Source of the DNA: Zobellia uliginosa
GTDB lineage: Bacteria; Bacteroidota; Bacteroidia; Flavobacteriales; Flavobacteriaceae
Length of the DNA stretch: 64,000 nucleotides
Assembly: GCF_900156625.1 (NCBI RefSeq)
Contig: NZ_FTOB01000002.1
Location: 1 to 64,000 of the forward strand
Reading direction: 5' to 3'
The notes under the pieces were generated by a model, which saw only the letters and a program-made list of their open reading frames with translations, was not told the origin of the DNA and did no database searches. Position 1 is the stretch's first letter. Each line of letters begins with the position of its first letter. The translations under genes were made by a program, and so were the position numbers. Positions 1 to 8,442 of this stretch are shown piece after piece.

Positions 1-96
1 CCGAAGAAACTGATTTTGGAATCTATGGGCCTAGAATAATATTGTCTCAGATTAAGGAAGAATTTATTTGTTTTTTGCCTCAGTTCTTTGTTAGCG
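1..96 (-). repeat. 3' portion of a cassette-end (attC-like) site, cut by window edge
   Basis: The right core is GTTAGCG at 90-96. It matches AACGCTAAC at the other end of this unit (798-806), so it closes a cassette. The segment before the core ends TCAGTTCTTTGTT and closely resembles 41380-41475, sharing the block GGGCCTAGAATA and ATTGTCTCAGATTAAGGAAG. It therefore looks like a repeated insertion or attC lineage and not a plain hairpin arm. Confidence 0.55.
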
Positions 97-228
97 TTTC
101 GTTGTTTTAGATTTAAAATATCTTTCTTTTAAACAAAATCATTTATAGAAGCTAATCTGGATTAAAAAAGTATAAGAAATAATAGGGTTTTTCTTTTTTA
201 ATTTGTCTTTATTAAAAAACACATCAAA

Positions 229-684
229 ATGTTTAGTGATACAGAAATTGCAAAAGAAATGGGACGACAACTTGTCAACACAGGTGTCGTGGATAAACGA
301 ACTTTAAGTAGCCTTATTAATAATGGTACTACCGAAAATGACGTAAGAGAGGTGGGAAATACTATAGACCAAGGTAAATTTAAAAATTATTGGAACAAAA
401 TGGAAAAATGGGTAAATGATAACGGAGGTGATTTTAAACAACTCAGTGGTAACTTAGCTCAAGGACGTAAAGAAGGTAATCCAAGAGGATTCACCGCAAA
501 ACCATTATATAATGATGCCTTTAAGGATGTTAATACTCATATAAATTCTGCTGGTTTTAAGCCTATCAAAGCAATTTCAAATCAATTACGCTTTATAGAA
601 ATTTATCAAGGTCTAGAGCAAAGCCAGTCCTCATCAAGGTCTTCAAGTCAGTCCTCATCAAGAAGATATAGACCAAGAAGATAA
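229..684 (+). CDS. Cassette-encoded hypothetical protein with Ser/Arg-rich tail
   Basis: A 151-residue soluble protein with no signal peptide or membrane segment, not recognised. The body is mixed alpha-type sequence. The last ~25 residues are a low-complexity Ser/Gln/Arg tail made of repeated SQSSSR-type units and ending RRYRPRR, which suggests nucleic-acid or protein contact (inference). The ATG at 229 follows an AT-rich leader with TTAATTTG at 198-205, close to the Bacteroidota -7 box TAnnTTTG. The gene lies in the cassette between 90 and 805 but runs opposite to every other cassette gene here, so it should need its own promoter. Confidence 0.6.
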   Translation: MFSDTEIAKEMGRQLVNTGVVDKRTLSSLINNGTTENDVREVGNTIDQGKFKNYWNKMEKWVNDNGGDFKQLSGNLAQGRKEGNPRGFTAKPLYNDAFKDVNTHINSAGFKPIKAISNQLRFIEIYQGLEQSQSSSRSSSQSSSRRYRPRR

Positions 685-805
685 TAAATAAAGTGAATTA
701 GTGACAAGAAAGCTGTTATTAAAATCGTTAAAAAGAAAATAATATAAACCCTCAGTCTGTTTATATTTAAGTAGCTATTAGTCTGAGTATTGAAATGAAC
801 GCTAA

Positions 806-1072
806 CGGCCCGGGACTAGGCCCTGCGGATGCGCAGCATACGCGTTAAGGGTCTGGGCTGGGCATCCGTGGGGCTTATCCCTTGTTGTGTTTCGTTTTGC
901 TTCGGGAGGTCTCTACGGTTCTCTGAGGTCGCTCCCTATATTTTTGCGCCGCCCTTCCCGGGCCGTTGTGGCGTATTGAGCGCACCGGGAATCGAAAAAA
1001 GGTATGGGTACGGAGTGTTGCCCGTCTTGCTTTTTTCGATGTAGGGACGCGGCCGAAGGCAATTCGCCACAG
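806..1072 (-). repeat. 267-bp gene-less cassette, copy 1 of 6 (attC 806-973)
   Basis: GC-rich unit with terminal palindrome CGGCCCGGG...CCCGGGCCG and inner core GTTGTGGCG at 965-973. The outer end should read CGCCACAAC but here reads CGCCACAGC, a one-base change. The ~95 bp outside the attC are dominated by a hairpin with ATCGAAAAAAG and CTTTTTTCGAT arms. Other copies lie at 2869, 55825, 59449, 61240 and 62646, all exactly 267 bp. Open frames across it (71 codons on +, about 65 on -) are unlikely to be genes: the minus frame would start at TTG, which is CTG in this copy. Confidence 0.8.
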
Positions 1073-1264
1073 CGGTTCGGCTAAGCGTAGTGCGGAGGCA
1101 AGGAAACTATTTCGTTTCCGTCTGCCGCCGTAGCTAAAGCTTATTGTTTTGCTTTTTCTTTTATTGTTCCAGAGCTAAATCCATAAGATTTAGCGACTTA
1201 GTAAATATACACAGACCTTTCGATTTTGCCCTATAGTCCGCATTACGTTTAGGTTTTGTTAGCA
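1073..1264 (-). other. attC-like recombination site
   Basis: Starts CGGTTCGGCTAAGCGTAGTGCGG and ends with its rough complement CCGCATTACGTTTAGG followed by the core GTTAGCA (1258-1264). The core GTTAGCAA matches TTGCTAAC at 1975-1982, the far end of the same cassette. Confidence 0.75.
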
Positions 1265-1278
1265 ACTGGCTTTTCTTC

Positions 1279-1755
1279 TTAACCTACAATTGTGTCGTAA
1301 TCCTTAATTAAAGCTCGCATTAATTTTTCACCACTTCTCCCAAGGTTTTTGTTTTTTAATCCCAAGTCTTTTCGCATTTCTACCATTATTTTGGTCATAA
1401 AAAGCAAATGTGTTCTAGAGTCCAATTCTTCATTTTCGTTTTGATTATACATAAATTGAAAATAGTCAGAAAATGCAATTATAACTTTTGGAGAAGCGTA
1501 CAAAACATATTTTTTATAGAATTCATACAGTTCCGTCAGCATTTTATCAGGGTTGTTTTTTTTATTTACTTTTGTATTCGCAAATATTCCAATCATTAGG
1601 TTTACATATTGCTGATAAATCGCTCGTCTTTCCTTAGTTATTTCATTGGTTAACTCCTTTTTCTTTTCAATATTACTTTTTAATAAGTATCCTATTCCCG
1701 CACCAATTAAAGGTAATGTTACAGATAGTATAGTAATAATAGTTTGTGAATCCAT
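1279..1755 (-). CDS. Cassette membrane-anchored hypothetical protein
   Basis: A 158-residue protein with one N-terminal membrane segment (about residues 6-27, LSVTLPLIGAGIGYLL) followed by a basic, mostly helical cytoplasmic region. The family is not recognised. It lies 8 bp downstream of the 64-residue membrane protein on the same strand, and the pair forms one cassette closed by matching cores at 1258 and 1981. The arrangement suggests the two products work together at the inner membrane. This is inference from context only. Confidence 0.6.
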   Translation of the reverse strand: MDSQTIITILSVTLPLIGAGIGYLLKSNIEKKKELTNEITKERRAIYQQYVNLMIGIFANTKVNKKNNPDKMLTELYEFYKKYVLYASPKVIIAFSDYFQFMYNQNENEELDSRTHLLFMTKIMVEMRKDLGLKNKNLGRSGEKLMRALIKDYDTIVG

Positions 1756-1763
1756 TCGATTAA

Positions 1764-1958
1764 TTATGTGAAATATCTATAGAAAGTTGCAATTCCAATT
1801 AGGAGTAGACCTATAATCCCACCAATTTTTTGAATACTAAATGATTTTCTTATGTAATCATTTTGCTCTAGATTATTCCAAAGTTTAATTTCTCGAACTC
1901 CTAATAATATTCCTATTATGAAGCAGATTAATCCAAATATTAGTTCATAATTCCACAT
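1764..1958 (-). CDS. Cassette small two-TM membrane protein
   Basis: A 64-residue protein with two hydrophobic segments (about residues 5-22 and 45-62) separated by a charged loop. It is the promoter-proximal gene of a two-gene cassette. The ATG lies about 24 bp inside the cassette end, the usual tight spacing of cassette genes. No homologous family is recognised. A membrane partner for the downstream anchored protein is a guess from the arrangement. Confidence 0.55.
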   Translation of the reverse strand: MWNYELIFGLICFIIGILLGVREIKLWNNLEQNDYIRKSFSIQKIGGIIGLLLIGIATFYRYFT

Positions 1959-1981
1959 CTAATTTTTCAGCTTGTTGCTAA

Positions 1982-2106
1982 CGGTTAGTATATGAAAAGT
2001 AGGCGATTTTGAAGCACTAAACTTTCGGTTAAGCACGAACTTTGACACAAGCCAAAAGCTTTGATTTTATTACTGTTTCGCCTATTTTTTATATACATTG
2101 TTAGGC
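1982..2106 (-). other. attC-like recombination site
   Basis: A clear example of the site. The left arm GGTTAGTATATGAAAAGTAG pairs imperfectly with the right arm CGCCTATTTTTTATATAC, followed by ATT and the core GTTAGGC (2100-2106). The core is the exact reverse complement of GCCTAAC at 2863-2869, the other end of this cassette. Confidence 0.85.
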
Positions 2107-2110
2107 TTTG

Positions 2111-2836
2111 TTATTTTATTCTCACTATAAATTTCATAAATGAACTTGCCATTTCAATGATGATTTCTACTTCATTTTCATTTACATTGTCATTATGCTT
2201 TACATAAGTATTTTGATACTTAGAAAAGTAGTCAATTAGTTTTAGAAACATATTATTCAATTCCTTAGAACCGTTTCGTTCATTGATAAATTTGCCTAAT
2301 TCCGCAATTTGATTTTCCAACGATTTACCATTTTCGAGAATAGTTTTTAGCAAAGTTTCCAATGAAAGTCTCAAGTCGTCCAATAAATTCCTTTGATGTA
2401 TTCCATTTGAGTGCTTTTCTAAACAGTCATTGTAAAGTTTTAAAACTTCAGGATATTCAGAGAGCCAATGCTGTGTCTCTTCAACCAAAGATTCATTAAT
2501 CTCTTCTTTTGCATTTCCTTCTCCTAATGCTCCATATCGTGAGATTAATTTTATTCTTAAATCTTTTACACCTGCGTTATTTTTAAAATGAGGAAGTTCA
2601 GATAGTTCTTTTATGATTTTAAACTGTTGTTCTGAACTAAACGCTTTTAAATTTTCTCGAAGTGCGGTTCTTTTATTGGGTAAATCTGCTGGAAATGGAT
2701 ATTCTGGATAAGGAATTTCGATGTCGAAGTCAATCGCATATGCTGCACTGTATTCGGCAATTCGACTTCCTGTTAATCCGTTTTGTGTTTCGGCTAGTGT
2801 GTCAGCTGCATAATTTATAAATGTTGTTGGAATCAT
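2111..2836 (-). CDS. Abortive-infection-like cassette protein
   Basis: A 241-residue soluble, largely helical protein. The C-terminal part (about residues 200-241) carries YVKHND, then an acidic stretch and a hydrophobic helix ending FMKFIVRIK. This resembles the C-terminal region of some abortive-infection (AbiJ-type or 'abortive infection family') proteins. I recognise the pattern from memory and cannot confirm the family. The stop codon is 4 bp from the attC core, so the gene fills its cassette (1982-2868). Cassettes of this size that carry phage-defence genes are known from other integrons. Confidence 0.5.
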   Translation of the reverse strand: MIPTTFINYAADTLAETQNGLTGSRIAEYSAAYAIDFDIEIPYPEYPFPADLPNKRTALRENLKAFSSEQQFKIIKELSELPHFKNNAGVKDLRIKLISRYGALGEGNAKEEINESLVEETQHWLSEYPEVLKLYNDCLEKHSNGIHQRNLLDDLRLSLETLLKTILENGKSLENQIAELGKFINERNGSKELNNMFLKLIDYFSKYQNTYVKHNDNVNENEVEIIIEMASSFMKFIVRIK

Positions 2837-2868
2837 TTAGTTGTTCTGTTTTTTTTAATAAAGCCTAA

Positions 2869-3135
2869 CGGCCCGGGACTAGGCCCTGCGGATGCGCAGC
2901 AAACGCGTTAAGGGTCTGGGCTGGGCATCCGTGGGGCTTATCCCTTGTTGTGTTTCGTTTTGCTTCGGGAGGTCTCTACGGTTCTCTGAGGTCGCTCCCT
3001 ATATTTTTGCGCCGCCCTTCCCGGGCCGTTGTGGCGTATTGAGCGCACCGGGAATCGAAAAAAGGTATGGGTACGGAGTGTTGCCCGTCTTGCTTTTTTC
3101 GATGTAGGGACGCGGCCGAAGGCAATTCGCCACAA
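2869..3135 (-). repeat. 267-bp gene-less cassette, copy 2 of 6 (attC 2869-3036)
   Basis: Same unit as at 806-1072, here with intact ends: core GTTGTGGCG at 3028-3036 and outer CGCCACAAC at 3128-3136. It differs from copy 1 by AGCAAACG in place of AGCATACG near the left. It lies directly between the Abi-like and DUF6161 cassettes. Confidence 0.85.
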
Positions 3136-3263
3136 CGTGTTTGTATATGGTTTGTTGCGTGTTTTAAGCACCTAATTTAGTAAATAATTACCGACCAAGA
3201 AAGTCCGCGAGGACTTTCGTAAGTAGGCGAGAAGCCAGCAATAAATTATATACGGTGTTAGCC
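3136..3263 (-). other. attC-like recombination site
   Basis: Begins CGTGTTTGTATATGG and ends TTATATACGGT plus core GTTAGCC (3257-3263). An internal hairpin AAAGTCCGCGAGGACTTTC sits in the middle. The core GTTAGCCAC matches GTGGCTAAC at 4536-4544. Sister sites are at 4904, 42100 and 56092. Confidence 0.8.
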
Positions 3264-3273
3264 ACTGGCTTTG

Positions 3274-4518
3274 TCACTTTCCAATTATTTTACTTGCAAA
3301 ATCATTCGGCATTGTTGGTCCAGAATCGTCTTTTAACAAACCAGTATCAGCTCTACTGAATAGAGATTGCATAATTAAATTTTTATCCTTTTCATCTACA
3401 GCTTTATCTTTTATTAAAGCTAAATAAACATAAGTTAATTGTTCTCTTTCTTCTGCATCTCGAGCTAAATGAAATGAACTAAAAGCAACTTTGTTTAACG
3501 CTCTAATTCCAAAAGCAAGAAATGAAATAAAGGTAACATATACGATTGACCATTTTATAGCTTGTGCATTTCCTTTTACGAAACTCAATAACATTCCCTC
3601 TGGCGTTAGCCAAAGCAATAGGTAGAGAGTTATACAAGCAAATACTAAAAGACCAATTAACCAATAAATTGCTTTCCATCCTTCGTTTTTTAAAGTCGTG
3701 GCTCTTGATTTCCAGTAGTCAGCAGGTTTTTTTAATCTTAATAATTCTTCATATGTTTTTTCAAGGTCGCTTATTTTTGCTTTAGAATTTGAATCGAAAT
3801 CTGAAAAACCTGTTTTTGAGTTCTCAAACCATTCGTTAAACAATGATTCTTTAGATACTTTAAACTCGTCAATTTTGTTTACATAATTTTTATAGTCATT
3901 TGATGAATTTGTCAAATGTTCTGTCAGCTGGGTTTCTGTTTCGTTTAATTGTTCTCGAAAATCATTTCTTAATTTACTTATTGAACTTTTTTCTTTATTT
4001 CGTCTATTAAGTAAATCTGTGAAGTCTTTAGTTTCAAATTCATATGCCAATATCGCTCCAATAAATTCCTGTTTGTTATTTGTTCTATGTGAACCAATAA
4101 TAAAATGATAAGCACCTTGAAAAGCGTTAGGCTTTTCATTATGAATTTTCATTAAAAATTCAGTTTGTGGATTGTCATAAACAAAGTAATTTGAATTACC
4201 TCTTAATTGATTACTTTCTTGCCTCCAATAACTTTCAAGGTTTGATTCATTTTTTTGTGATTGATGTGAATTTATAAAGTTGTCTATTCTATTTCGAAGA
4301 TTTGTGAAATGTCTTTTAGATTGTTCAAATTCATTCGGAATACTTTCTTGCTTTTCCCAACCGTTAATTTGTTGAGTTAAGAATTTATGAATAGAACTTA
4401 ATCCTATTAGCTGAATGTCAAATTTAATATGAGCATAAACAATATTTACTTCAGCAGAATTAAACCAATTCGGTAATTCAGATTCCTTAATTTTATTTCT
4501 TAATTCTGTAGTTGTCAT
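3274..4518 (-). CDS. DUF6161 family two-TM protein
   Basis: A 414-residue protein. It has a soluble N-terminal ~280 residues with a long coiled-coil-like section (about 160-270), then two membrane segments (about 283-303 and 322-341), and a conserved C-terminal tail with FSSFHLARDAEERE, LIMQSLFSRADTGLL and SGPTMP. I recognise this tail as DUF6161. The function is unknown. The membrane placement with a large cytoplasmic domain resembles sensors or effectors of some defence islands, but that is inference. It is the only gene of cassette 3136-4543. The start chosen is the ATG 25 bp inside the cassette end. Confidence 0.7.
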   Translation of the reverse strand: MTTTELRNKIKESELPNWFNSAEVNIVYAHIKFDIQLIGLSSIHKFLTQQINGWEKQESIPNEFEQSKRHFTNLRNRIDNFINSHQSQKNESNLESYWRQESNQLRGNSNYFVYDNPQTEFLMKIHNEKPNAFQGAYHFIIGSHRTNNKQEFIGAILAYEFETKDFTDLLNRRNKEKSSISKLRNDFREQLNETETQLTEHLTNSSNDYKNYVNKIDEFKVSKESLFNEWFENSKTGFSDFDSNSKAKISDLEKTYEELLRLKKPADYWKSRATTLKNEGWKAIYWLIGLLVFACITLYLLLWLTPEGMLLSFVKGNAQAIKWSIVYVTFISFLAFGIRALNKVAFSSFHLARDAEEREQLTYVYLALIKDKAVDEKDKNLIMQSLFSRADTGLLKDDSGPTMPNDFASKIIGK

Positions 4519-4543
4519 TGTCGTTTTTTCAGCTTGTGGCTAA

Positions 4544-4672
4544 CGTGCTGCGGTATGGTGTCGTGCGGTTGACAGTCACGCGGAGTGTAGACTGTCAATC
4601 GTAAAACGACGACATGGTGCATATTATTTGCAATTTATAAAAAAACCGTATGCACTATACCGCTTGTTGTGC
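4544..4672 (-). other. attC-like recombination site
   Basis: The left arm GTGCTGCGGTATGGTG mirrors the right arm GCACTATACCGC before the core GTTGTGC (4666-4672). The middle holds a second hairpin, GATTGACAGTC-type arms around 4575-4600. The core GTTGTGCGCA is the exact complement of TGCGCACAAC at 4895-4904. Confidence 0.8.
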
Positions 4673-4903
4673 GCAGTGTTTATTTTATTACGATTTTGCC
4701 TATTATTTAAGAATCAATTAATTAGCAGTATAGTTAATACAAATAACCGTCCTTCTTGTCATTTCCGCAGTGATTTAGCCCGTTACGATATTGTGTTTTT
4801 TCATATGGCAATATCCCCCCGAAACGCTAAACAGAACTTCCTGGTTAATTTAGCTTAATATAAGATTTAAATTTAAGGGAATTTTGTTTCACATTGCGCA
4901 CAA
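4673..4903. other. Cassette body without a recognisable gene
   Basis: About 230 bp between an attC core and the perfectly matching cassette end. On the minus strand, where array genes are read, the longest ATG or GTG frames are about 15 codons. The 76-codon plus-strand frame begins inside the attC and has no coding character. The unit may carry a promoter or small RNA, or be a decayed gene. Confidence 0.5.
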
Positions 4904-5029
4904 CGTTGTTGTATATGGTTTGTTGCGTGTTTCAAGCAACTAATTTAGCAAATACAAACCGAATAGAAAATCCGCGAGGATTTTCGTAAGTAGGCTAGAA
5001 CTAGCAATAAATTATATACGGTGTTACCC
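4904..5029 (-). other. attC-like recombination site
   Basis: Left end CGTTGTTGTATATGG, internal hairpin AAATCCGCGAGGATTTTC, right end ATTATATACGGT plus core GTTACCC (5023-5029). The core extended as GTTACCCAAC is the exact complement of GTTGGGTAAC at 5846-5855. The stop codon of the neighbouring gene lies inside the core. Confidence 0.8.
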
Positions 5030-5371
5030 AACGTTTTTTATTCCGATTTTGTTTTCAATCCAGTCGTGAAAGTATATTATAATTCCAATTATGAAATGAA
5101 AACCAATTAATATTTGTCCTAATAATTCAGTTGAGCCTTTTGAGTACATTCCAAAAAGTCCAGAAACTATGTGATAAGCAGCTAACATAAATAAACCAAC
5201 ATTCGATTTCCGAGTCAAAATCAGCGTTATGAAAATCAGTTGAAAAATCAGTCGTCCAATTTGAGAAGGAAGTCTTTCTGCTCCAACTTTATTATAAACC
5301 AAAATCATTAAAATCAGTTCTACAATTAAAATCAGAATGATAGCTGAAATCAAAACAGGTCTTTCTTTCAT
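5024..5371 (-). CDS. Cassette four-TM membrane protein
   Basis: A 115-residue very hydrophobic protein with about four membrane helices. I start it at the ATG at 5371 because this ATG overlaps the stop of the upstream gene (TAATG), giving translational coupling. A start 10 codons earlier is possible. The TAA stop is formed within the attC core (GGGTAAC). Last gene of a three-gene cassette. No family recognised. Confidence 0.55.
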   Translation of the reverse strand: MKERPVLISAIILILIVELILMILVYNKVGAERLPSQIGRLIFQLIFITLILTRKSNVGLFMLAAYHIVSGLFGMYSKGSTELLGQILIGFHFIIGIIIYFHDWIENKIGIKNVG

Positions 5372-5583
5372 TAGATTCGTTTTATTAGGAAAATCATACA
5401 CGAGATAATAGTCAATATCAGAATTCCAATTGTTCCGTAAATCATTAAATCAATCCACATTCCAACATTGTGAATTCCTGCTGCAAATTTATTTAATAAA
5501 GGCTCAGATATAAATAACAGTAATAAAGTTAATAGTATAAATACTGCTAAATGAAATAATATAATTTTCCTTTTTCTAAACAT
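5371..5583 (-). CDS. Cassette small membrane protein
   Basis: A 70-residue protein with a basic N-terminus (FRKRK) and two membrane segments (about residues 8-25 and 46-67). Its start immediately follows the stop of the 79-residue gene (5584-5823) and its stop overlaps the next start, so the three are translated as a unit. Function unknown. Confidence 0.55.
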   Translation of the reverse strand: MFRKRKIILFHLAVFILLTLLLLFISEPLLNKFAAGIHNVGMWIDLMIYGTIGILILTIISCMIFLIKRI

Positions 5584-5823
5584 TTATTCGCTCGGTATTG
5601 TTACAAAACCTGTCCAAATCATTACTACATAAATCAAACAGAATATTGAAAAAGCCTTAAAAAAAAGATTAAAAAATTTAAAAATCCCAGGCGCTTTCTC
5701 AACTATTCCTATGTTATTTCTGATATGAAAATCTTTCAATTTTCCAGTAATTATTGGTCCGATTATTCTAAAAAAGAAAAATCCGAAAATAAAAAATAAT
5801 GAAAGTCCAATTTTAAATTTCAA
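5584..5823 (-). CDS. Cassette small membrane protein
   Basis: A 79-residue protein with two hydrophobic segments (about residues 4-25 and 50-73). First gene of the three-gene membrane-protein cassette 4904-5854, beginning about 30 bp inside the cassette end. Phe-rich, AT-biased and not recognised. Confidence 0.55.
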   Translation of the reverse strand: MKFKIGLSLFFIFGFFFFRIIGPIITGKLKDFHIRNNIGIVEKAPGIFKFFNLFFKAFSIFCLIYVVMIWTGFVTIPSE

Positions 5824-5854
5824 TTTCTACGGTTTTTGGTCAAATGTTGGGTAA

Positions 5855-6043
5855 CGTTAAATATATGGCAAGTTGGGCAGAAAATAAGCGATTACTTTCA
5901 GTTTAGCCACAAGCCAAATCTTTTGTATTTTGTTTTAATTTTTCTCTTTTAATACCAAATCAAAAGATTTGGCGACTTTGCAAATAGACAGCAATTTTTG
6001 GGTTAAGCACTAATCGCCCAATTTGCTATATATAGTGTTGTAA
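5855..6043 (-). other. attC-like recombination site
   Basis: The left arm TATATGGCAAGTTGGGC pairs with the right arm GCCCAATTTGCTATATA before the core GTTGTAA (6037-6043). The core extended as GTTGTAAAA is the complement of TTTTACAAC at 6620-6628, the far end of the last cassette of this array. At ~189 bp it is longer than most. Confidence 0.8.
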
Positions 6044-6050
6044 AATCGTT

Positions 6051-6485
6051 TTATTTTTTTAACCAACCTTTAAGTCCAACAACGTCATTTCTGACCTCTT
6101 TTCTCCACTTTTTCCCAAACTCTCTATTCAAATGTTCAAATATCACTTTATTGTATGCTATTATTAATTCATTTTCTGGTCCAGTGCAACCAAACTCATA
6201 AAAGTATATTTTATAATCCTTTTCAAATTTGGGGTCAGTCGCAATTATTGTCGGTGCAATTCCACCAGCTAACAATAAAAATGGCATTCCATTTTTTATA
6301 TCCATTTCCGCCATTTCCTCCGCTTTTTGTTTATCAGTTATGAAAGTCAGTTGTGAGGCTCCTGAATTGTTTATTTGTTCATCAGTCAATTCTCCAATTC
6401 TTGAGAATATTATTGTTTCATTGTCAGATTGAGAATTCGCATTAAATGCAAAAAGTCCGGTTATTATTACTAATATGTATTTCAT
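6051..6485 (-). CDS. Secreted cassette hypothetical protein
   Basis: A 144-residue protein with a signal peptide (residues 1-18, cleavage near ANS-QS). The mature part ends with a conserved-looking stretch: YEFGCTGPEN, then FEHLNREFGKKWRKEVRNDVVGL. I have the impression of a common Flavobacteriia hypothetical with this tail but cannot name it. It is the cassette closest to the chromosomal boundary, so in integron terms it would be first in the array. About 140 bp of upstream cassette sequence (6486-6627) could hold its promoter. Confidence 0.6.
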   Translation of the reverse strand: MKYILVIITGLFAFNANSQSDNETIIFSRIGELTDEQINNSGASQLTFITDKQKAEEMAEMDIKNGMPFLLLAGGIAPTIIATDPKFEKDYKIYFYEFGCTGPENELIIAYNKVIFEHLNREFGKKWRKEVRNDVVGLKGWLKK

Positions 6486-6627
6486 TATTTTTCTGAATGA
6501 ATCGTTGGTTCTAAAAAAACACTAAATTTTTATTACTCAATATTAATTACTTTTTCTATTTCTGAAAAATCAGAATGAGTAAACCATTCTTTTCGCTGAG
6601 TAAAGTGTCTTTTTAAATGTTTTACAA

Positions 6628-6992
6628 CTAGTGGATATACGGCATTTGCCGCATAACATGGTTATTTTAGGATAAATCTAATACTTTTTACGCAAAATCT
6701 ATATATTCGCTATAACTATGTCCGTTCGTTATTTTGTGAAAATATAGGAGGTTAAACGGCATAGTAAAAATATGGGTTACAGTTTTTTATGAATGCTAAT
6801 GATGAGCGGGGGTTTTTTGCACTAGAGATTATATGACTCCTAATTCAACTTAAATTCAATTCAATAAAAAGAACGGTTTTATGTTGTAAATAGCTGTGTT
6901 TTCTAAATTGATTGTGTAAATTTATACGTAATACTATTGTAGTAAATATCGCAATTTAACTTCGTAAAATGATATAAAATACGGTATACCCT
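6628..6992. other. Array boundary: degenerate attC/attI-like sequence, then gene-free DNA
   Basis: The last matched cassette end is TTTACAA|C at 6627/6628. Directly beyond it is a compact palindrome, CGGCATTTGCCG at 6640-6651. It is flanked by GTGGATATA on the left and CATAACATGGTTAT on the right, which looks like a shrunken attC or a primary attachment site. From about 6670 to 6992 I see no gene; the stretch is AT-rich and holds the leader of the aminotransferase gene. No integrase gene is present where one would be expected. Confidence 0.4.
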
Positions 6993-8288
6993 ATGTCTTA
7001 CACAGAAAGAAGAAGGTTTCTTAAGAATACTATTAAAGCGGCCACCGCAATGACTGCGTTTTCTTGTTTGGAAACCGTGGGCATGCCGAAAGCATACAAA
7101 ACTATGGCAGACCATAAAAATGTACCTGCCAAGACACTTGCAAAAGACGAAGATTATTGGAACGAAATTAGAAAAGCCTTTCGCGTATCTCCTGACTTTA
7201 TTAACCTTGAGAACGGATACTACAGTTTAACATCGTCTCCGGTTACCAACGCCGAGGTAGATTACCTAAAAACGGTAAATGCGAATCATTCTTTTTATTT
7301 GCGTCGCGATTATAAAAAAGACCGGGCGAGAGTCTTGATCGAAGTGGCGGAACTTGCCGGCTGTTCCCCTGAAGAACTGATATTATGCCGCAACACCACC
7401 GAGGCTTTAGATACGATAATCATGGGCCTTGATTTAAAGCCCGGAGACGAGGTGGTCATGACAAACCAAGACTATTACAGTGTCTTGCAATGTTGGGCCA
7501 TGAGGGCCAGAAGGTTTGGCTCTGTCAACAAAATTATCTCCCTGCCTTTCCACCCCAAGTCAGATGAGGAAATCGTAGCCGCATACGAGCGAGCGATAAG
7601 CCCTAAAACCAAGGTTTTGATGGTTACCCATCTCATTAATACCACGGGCCAAATACTACCGGTGCGGAAAATAGCCGATATGGCACACCGCCATGGTGTG
7701 GAAGTAATATCCGATTCTGCCCATGCCTTTGCCCATGTTAATTTTAAAATACCGGATCTCGACTGTGATTACCTTGGTGCTAGTCTACATAAGTGGCTAG
7801 GGGCGCCTCTAGGTACGGGTATTTTATATATGAAGAAGGAAAAAATAGAGAAAGTATGGCCCCTTTACGGAGATGATAAATACCCGGATGACGACATGCG
7901 CAAATTTGGTCATATAGGTACGATTCCGTGCCATAATGAGCTGGCCATCACAGATGCAATTACCTTTCACCATAAAATAGGGGCGGAGCAAAAGGAAGAA
8001 CGACTACGTTACTTAACGGACTATTGGTTGGACAAGGTCAGGGATGTTTCGGGGGTTATCGTTAACACACCGCGGCAGGCCCAACGGCATTGCGCCATTT
8101 CCAATGTAGGGATCAAAGGTGTAGATGCTACCGAACTGGCAGAAATTTTGTTTGAGCGATACGGGATCTTTACGGTAACCAAAAACAATCAAGAAATGAG
8201 CGGGGTTAGGGTAACCCCGCATTTGTACAATTCCCTATCGGATTTAGATAAGTTGGTATCGGCAATTCAGGAAATAGCCAGCACTTAA
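6993..8288 (+). CDS. Class V aminotransferase family protein (isopenicillin-N epimerase-like), exported
   Basis: A 431-residue PLP enzyme of fold type I. The N-terminus has a twin-arginine-like signal (RRRFLKN, then a hydrophobic stretch), as seen in Bacteroidota relatives of isopenicillin N epimerase and cysteine desulfurase. Visible motifs are NTTEALD (phosphate binding), ISDSAHAF (Asp to the PLP pyridine N) and SLHKWLGAPLGTG, whose Lys is the Schiff-base residue. The substrate cannot be told from sequence. It stands alone, convergent with the alkaline phosphatase, and starts just beyond the cassette array. Coding GC is visibly higher than in the cassettes, consistent with resident chromosome. 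Confidence 0.8.
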   Translation: MSYTERRRFLKNTIKAATAMTAFSCLETVGMPKAYKTMADHKNVPAKTLAKDEDYWNEIRKAFRVSPDFINLENGYYSLTSSPVTNAEVDYLKTVNANHSFYLRRDYKKDRARVLIEVAELAGCSPEELILCRNTTEALDTIIMGLDLKPGDEVVMTNQDYYSVLQCWAMRARRFGSVNKIISLPFHPKSDEEIVAAYERAISPKTKVLMVTHLINTTGQILPVRKIADMAHRHGVEVISDSAHAFAHVNFKIPDLDCDYLGASLHKWLGAPLGTGILYMKKEKIEKVWPLYGDDKYPDDDMRKFGHIGTIPCHNELAITDAITFHHKIGAEQKEERLRYLTDYWLDKVRDVSGVIVNTPRQAQRHCAISNVGIKGVDATELAEILFERYGIFTVTKNNQEMSGVRVTPHLYNSLSDLDKLVSAIQEIAST

Positions 8289-8442
8289 GTGTCGCGATGT
8301 TAATGTACTACTGCCTAAGTGTTCTTTTTTGTATTAAAAACTGAAGATGATCTGGTCTTCGGTATTATCGTTTAAAGATGGCGGAGACGCTAGGTTATAC
8401 TAAAGAATGATTTTTGATGATCGACCGGGGTCAACCCGTTTT

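Noticed and set aside
4628..4858. 76-codon plus-strand gene in the empty cassette
   Set aside because: It begins inside the attC stem, is against array direction and has no coding signature.
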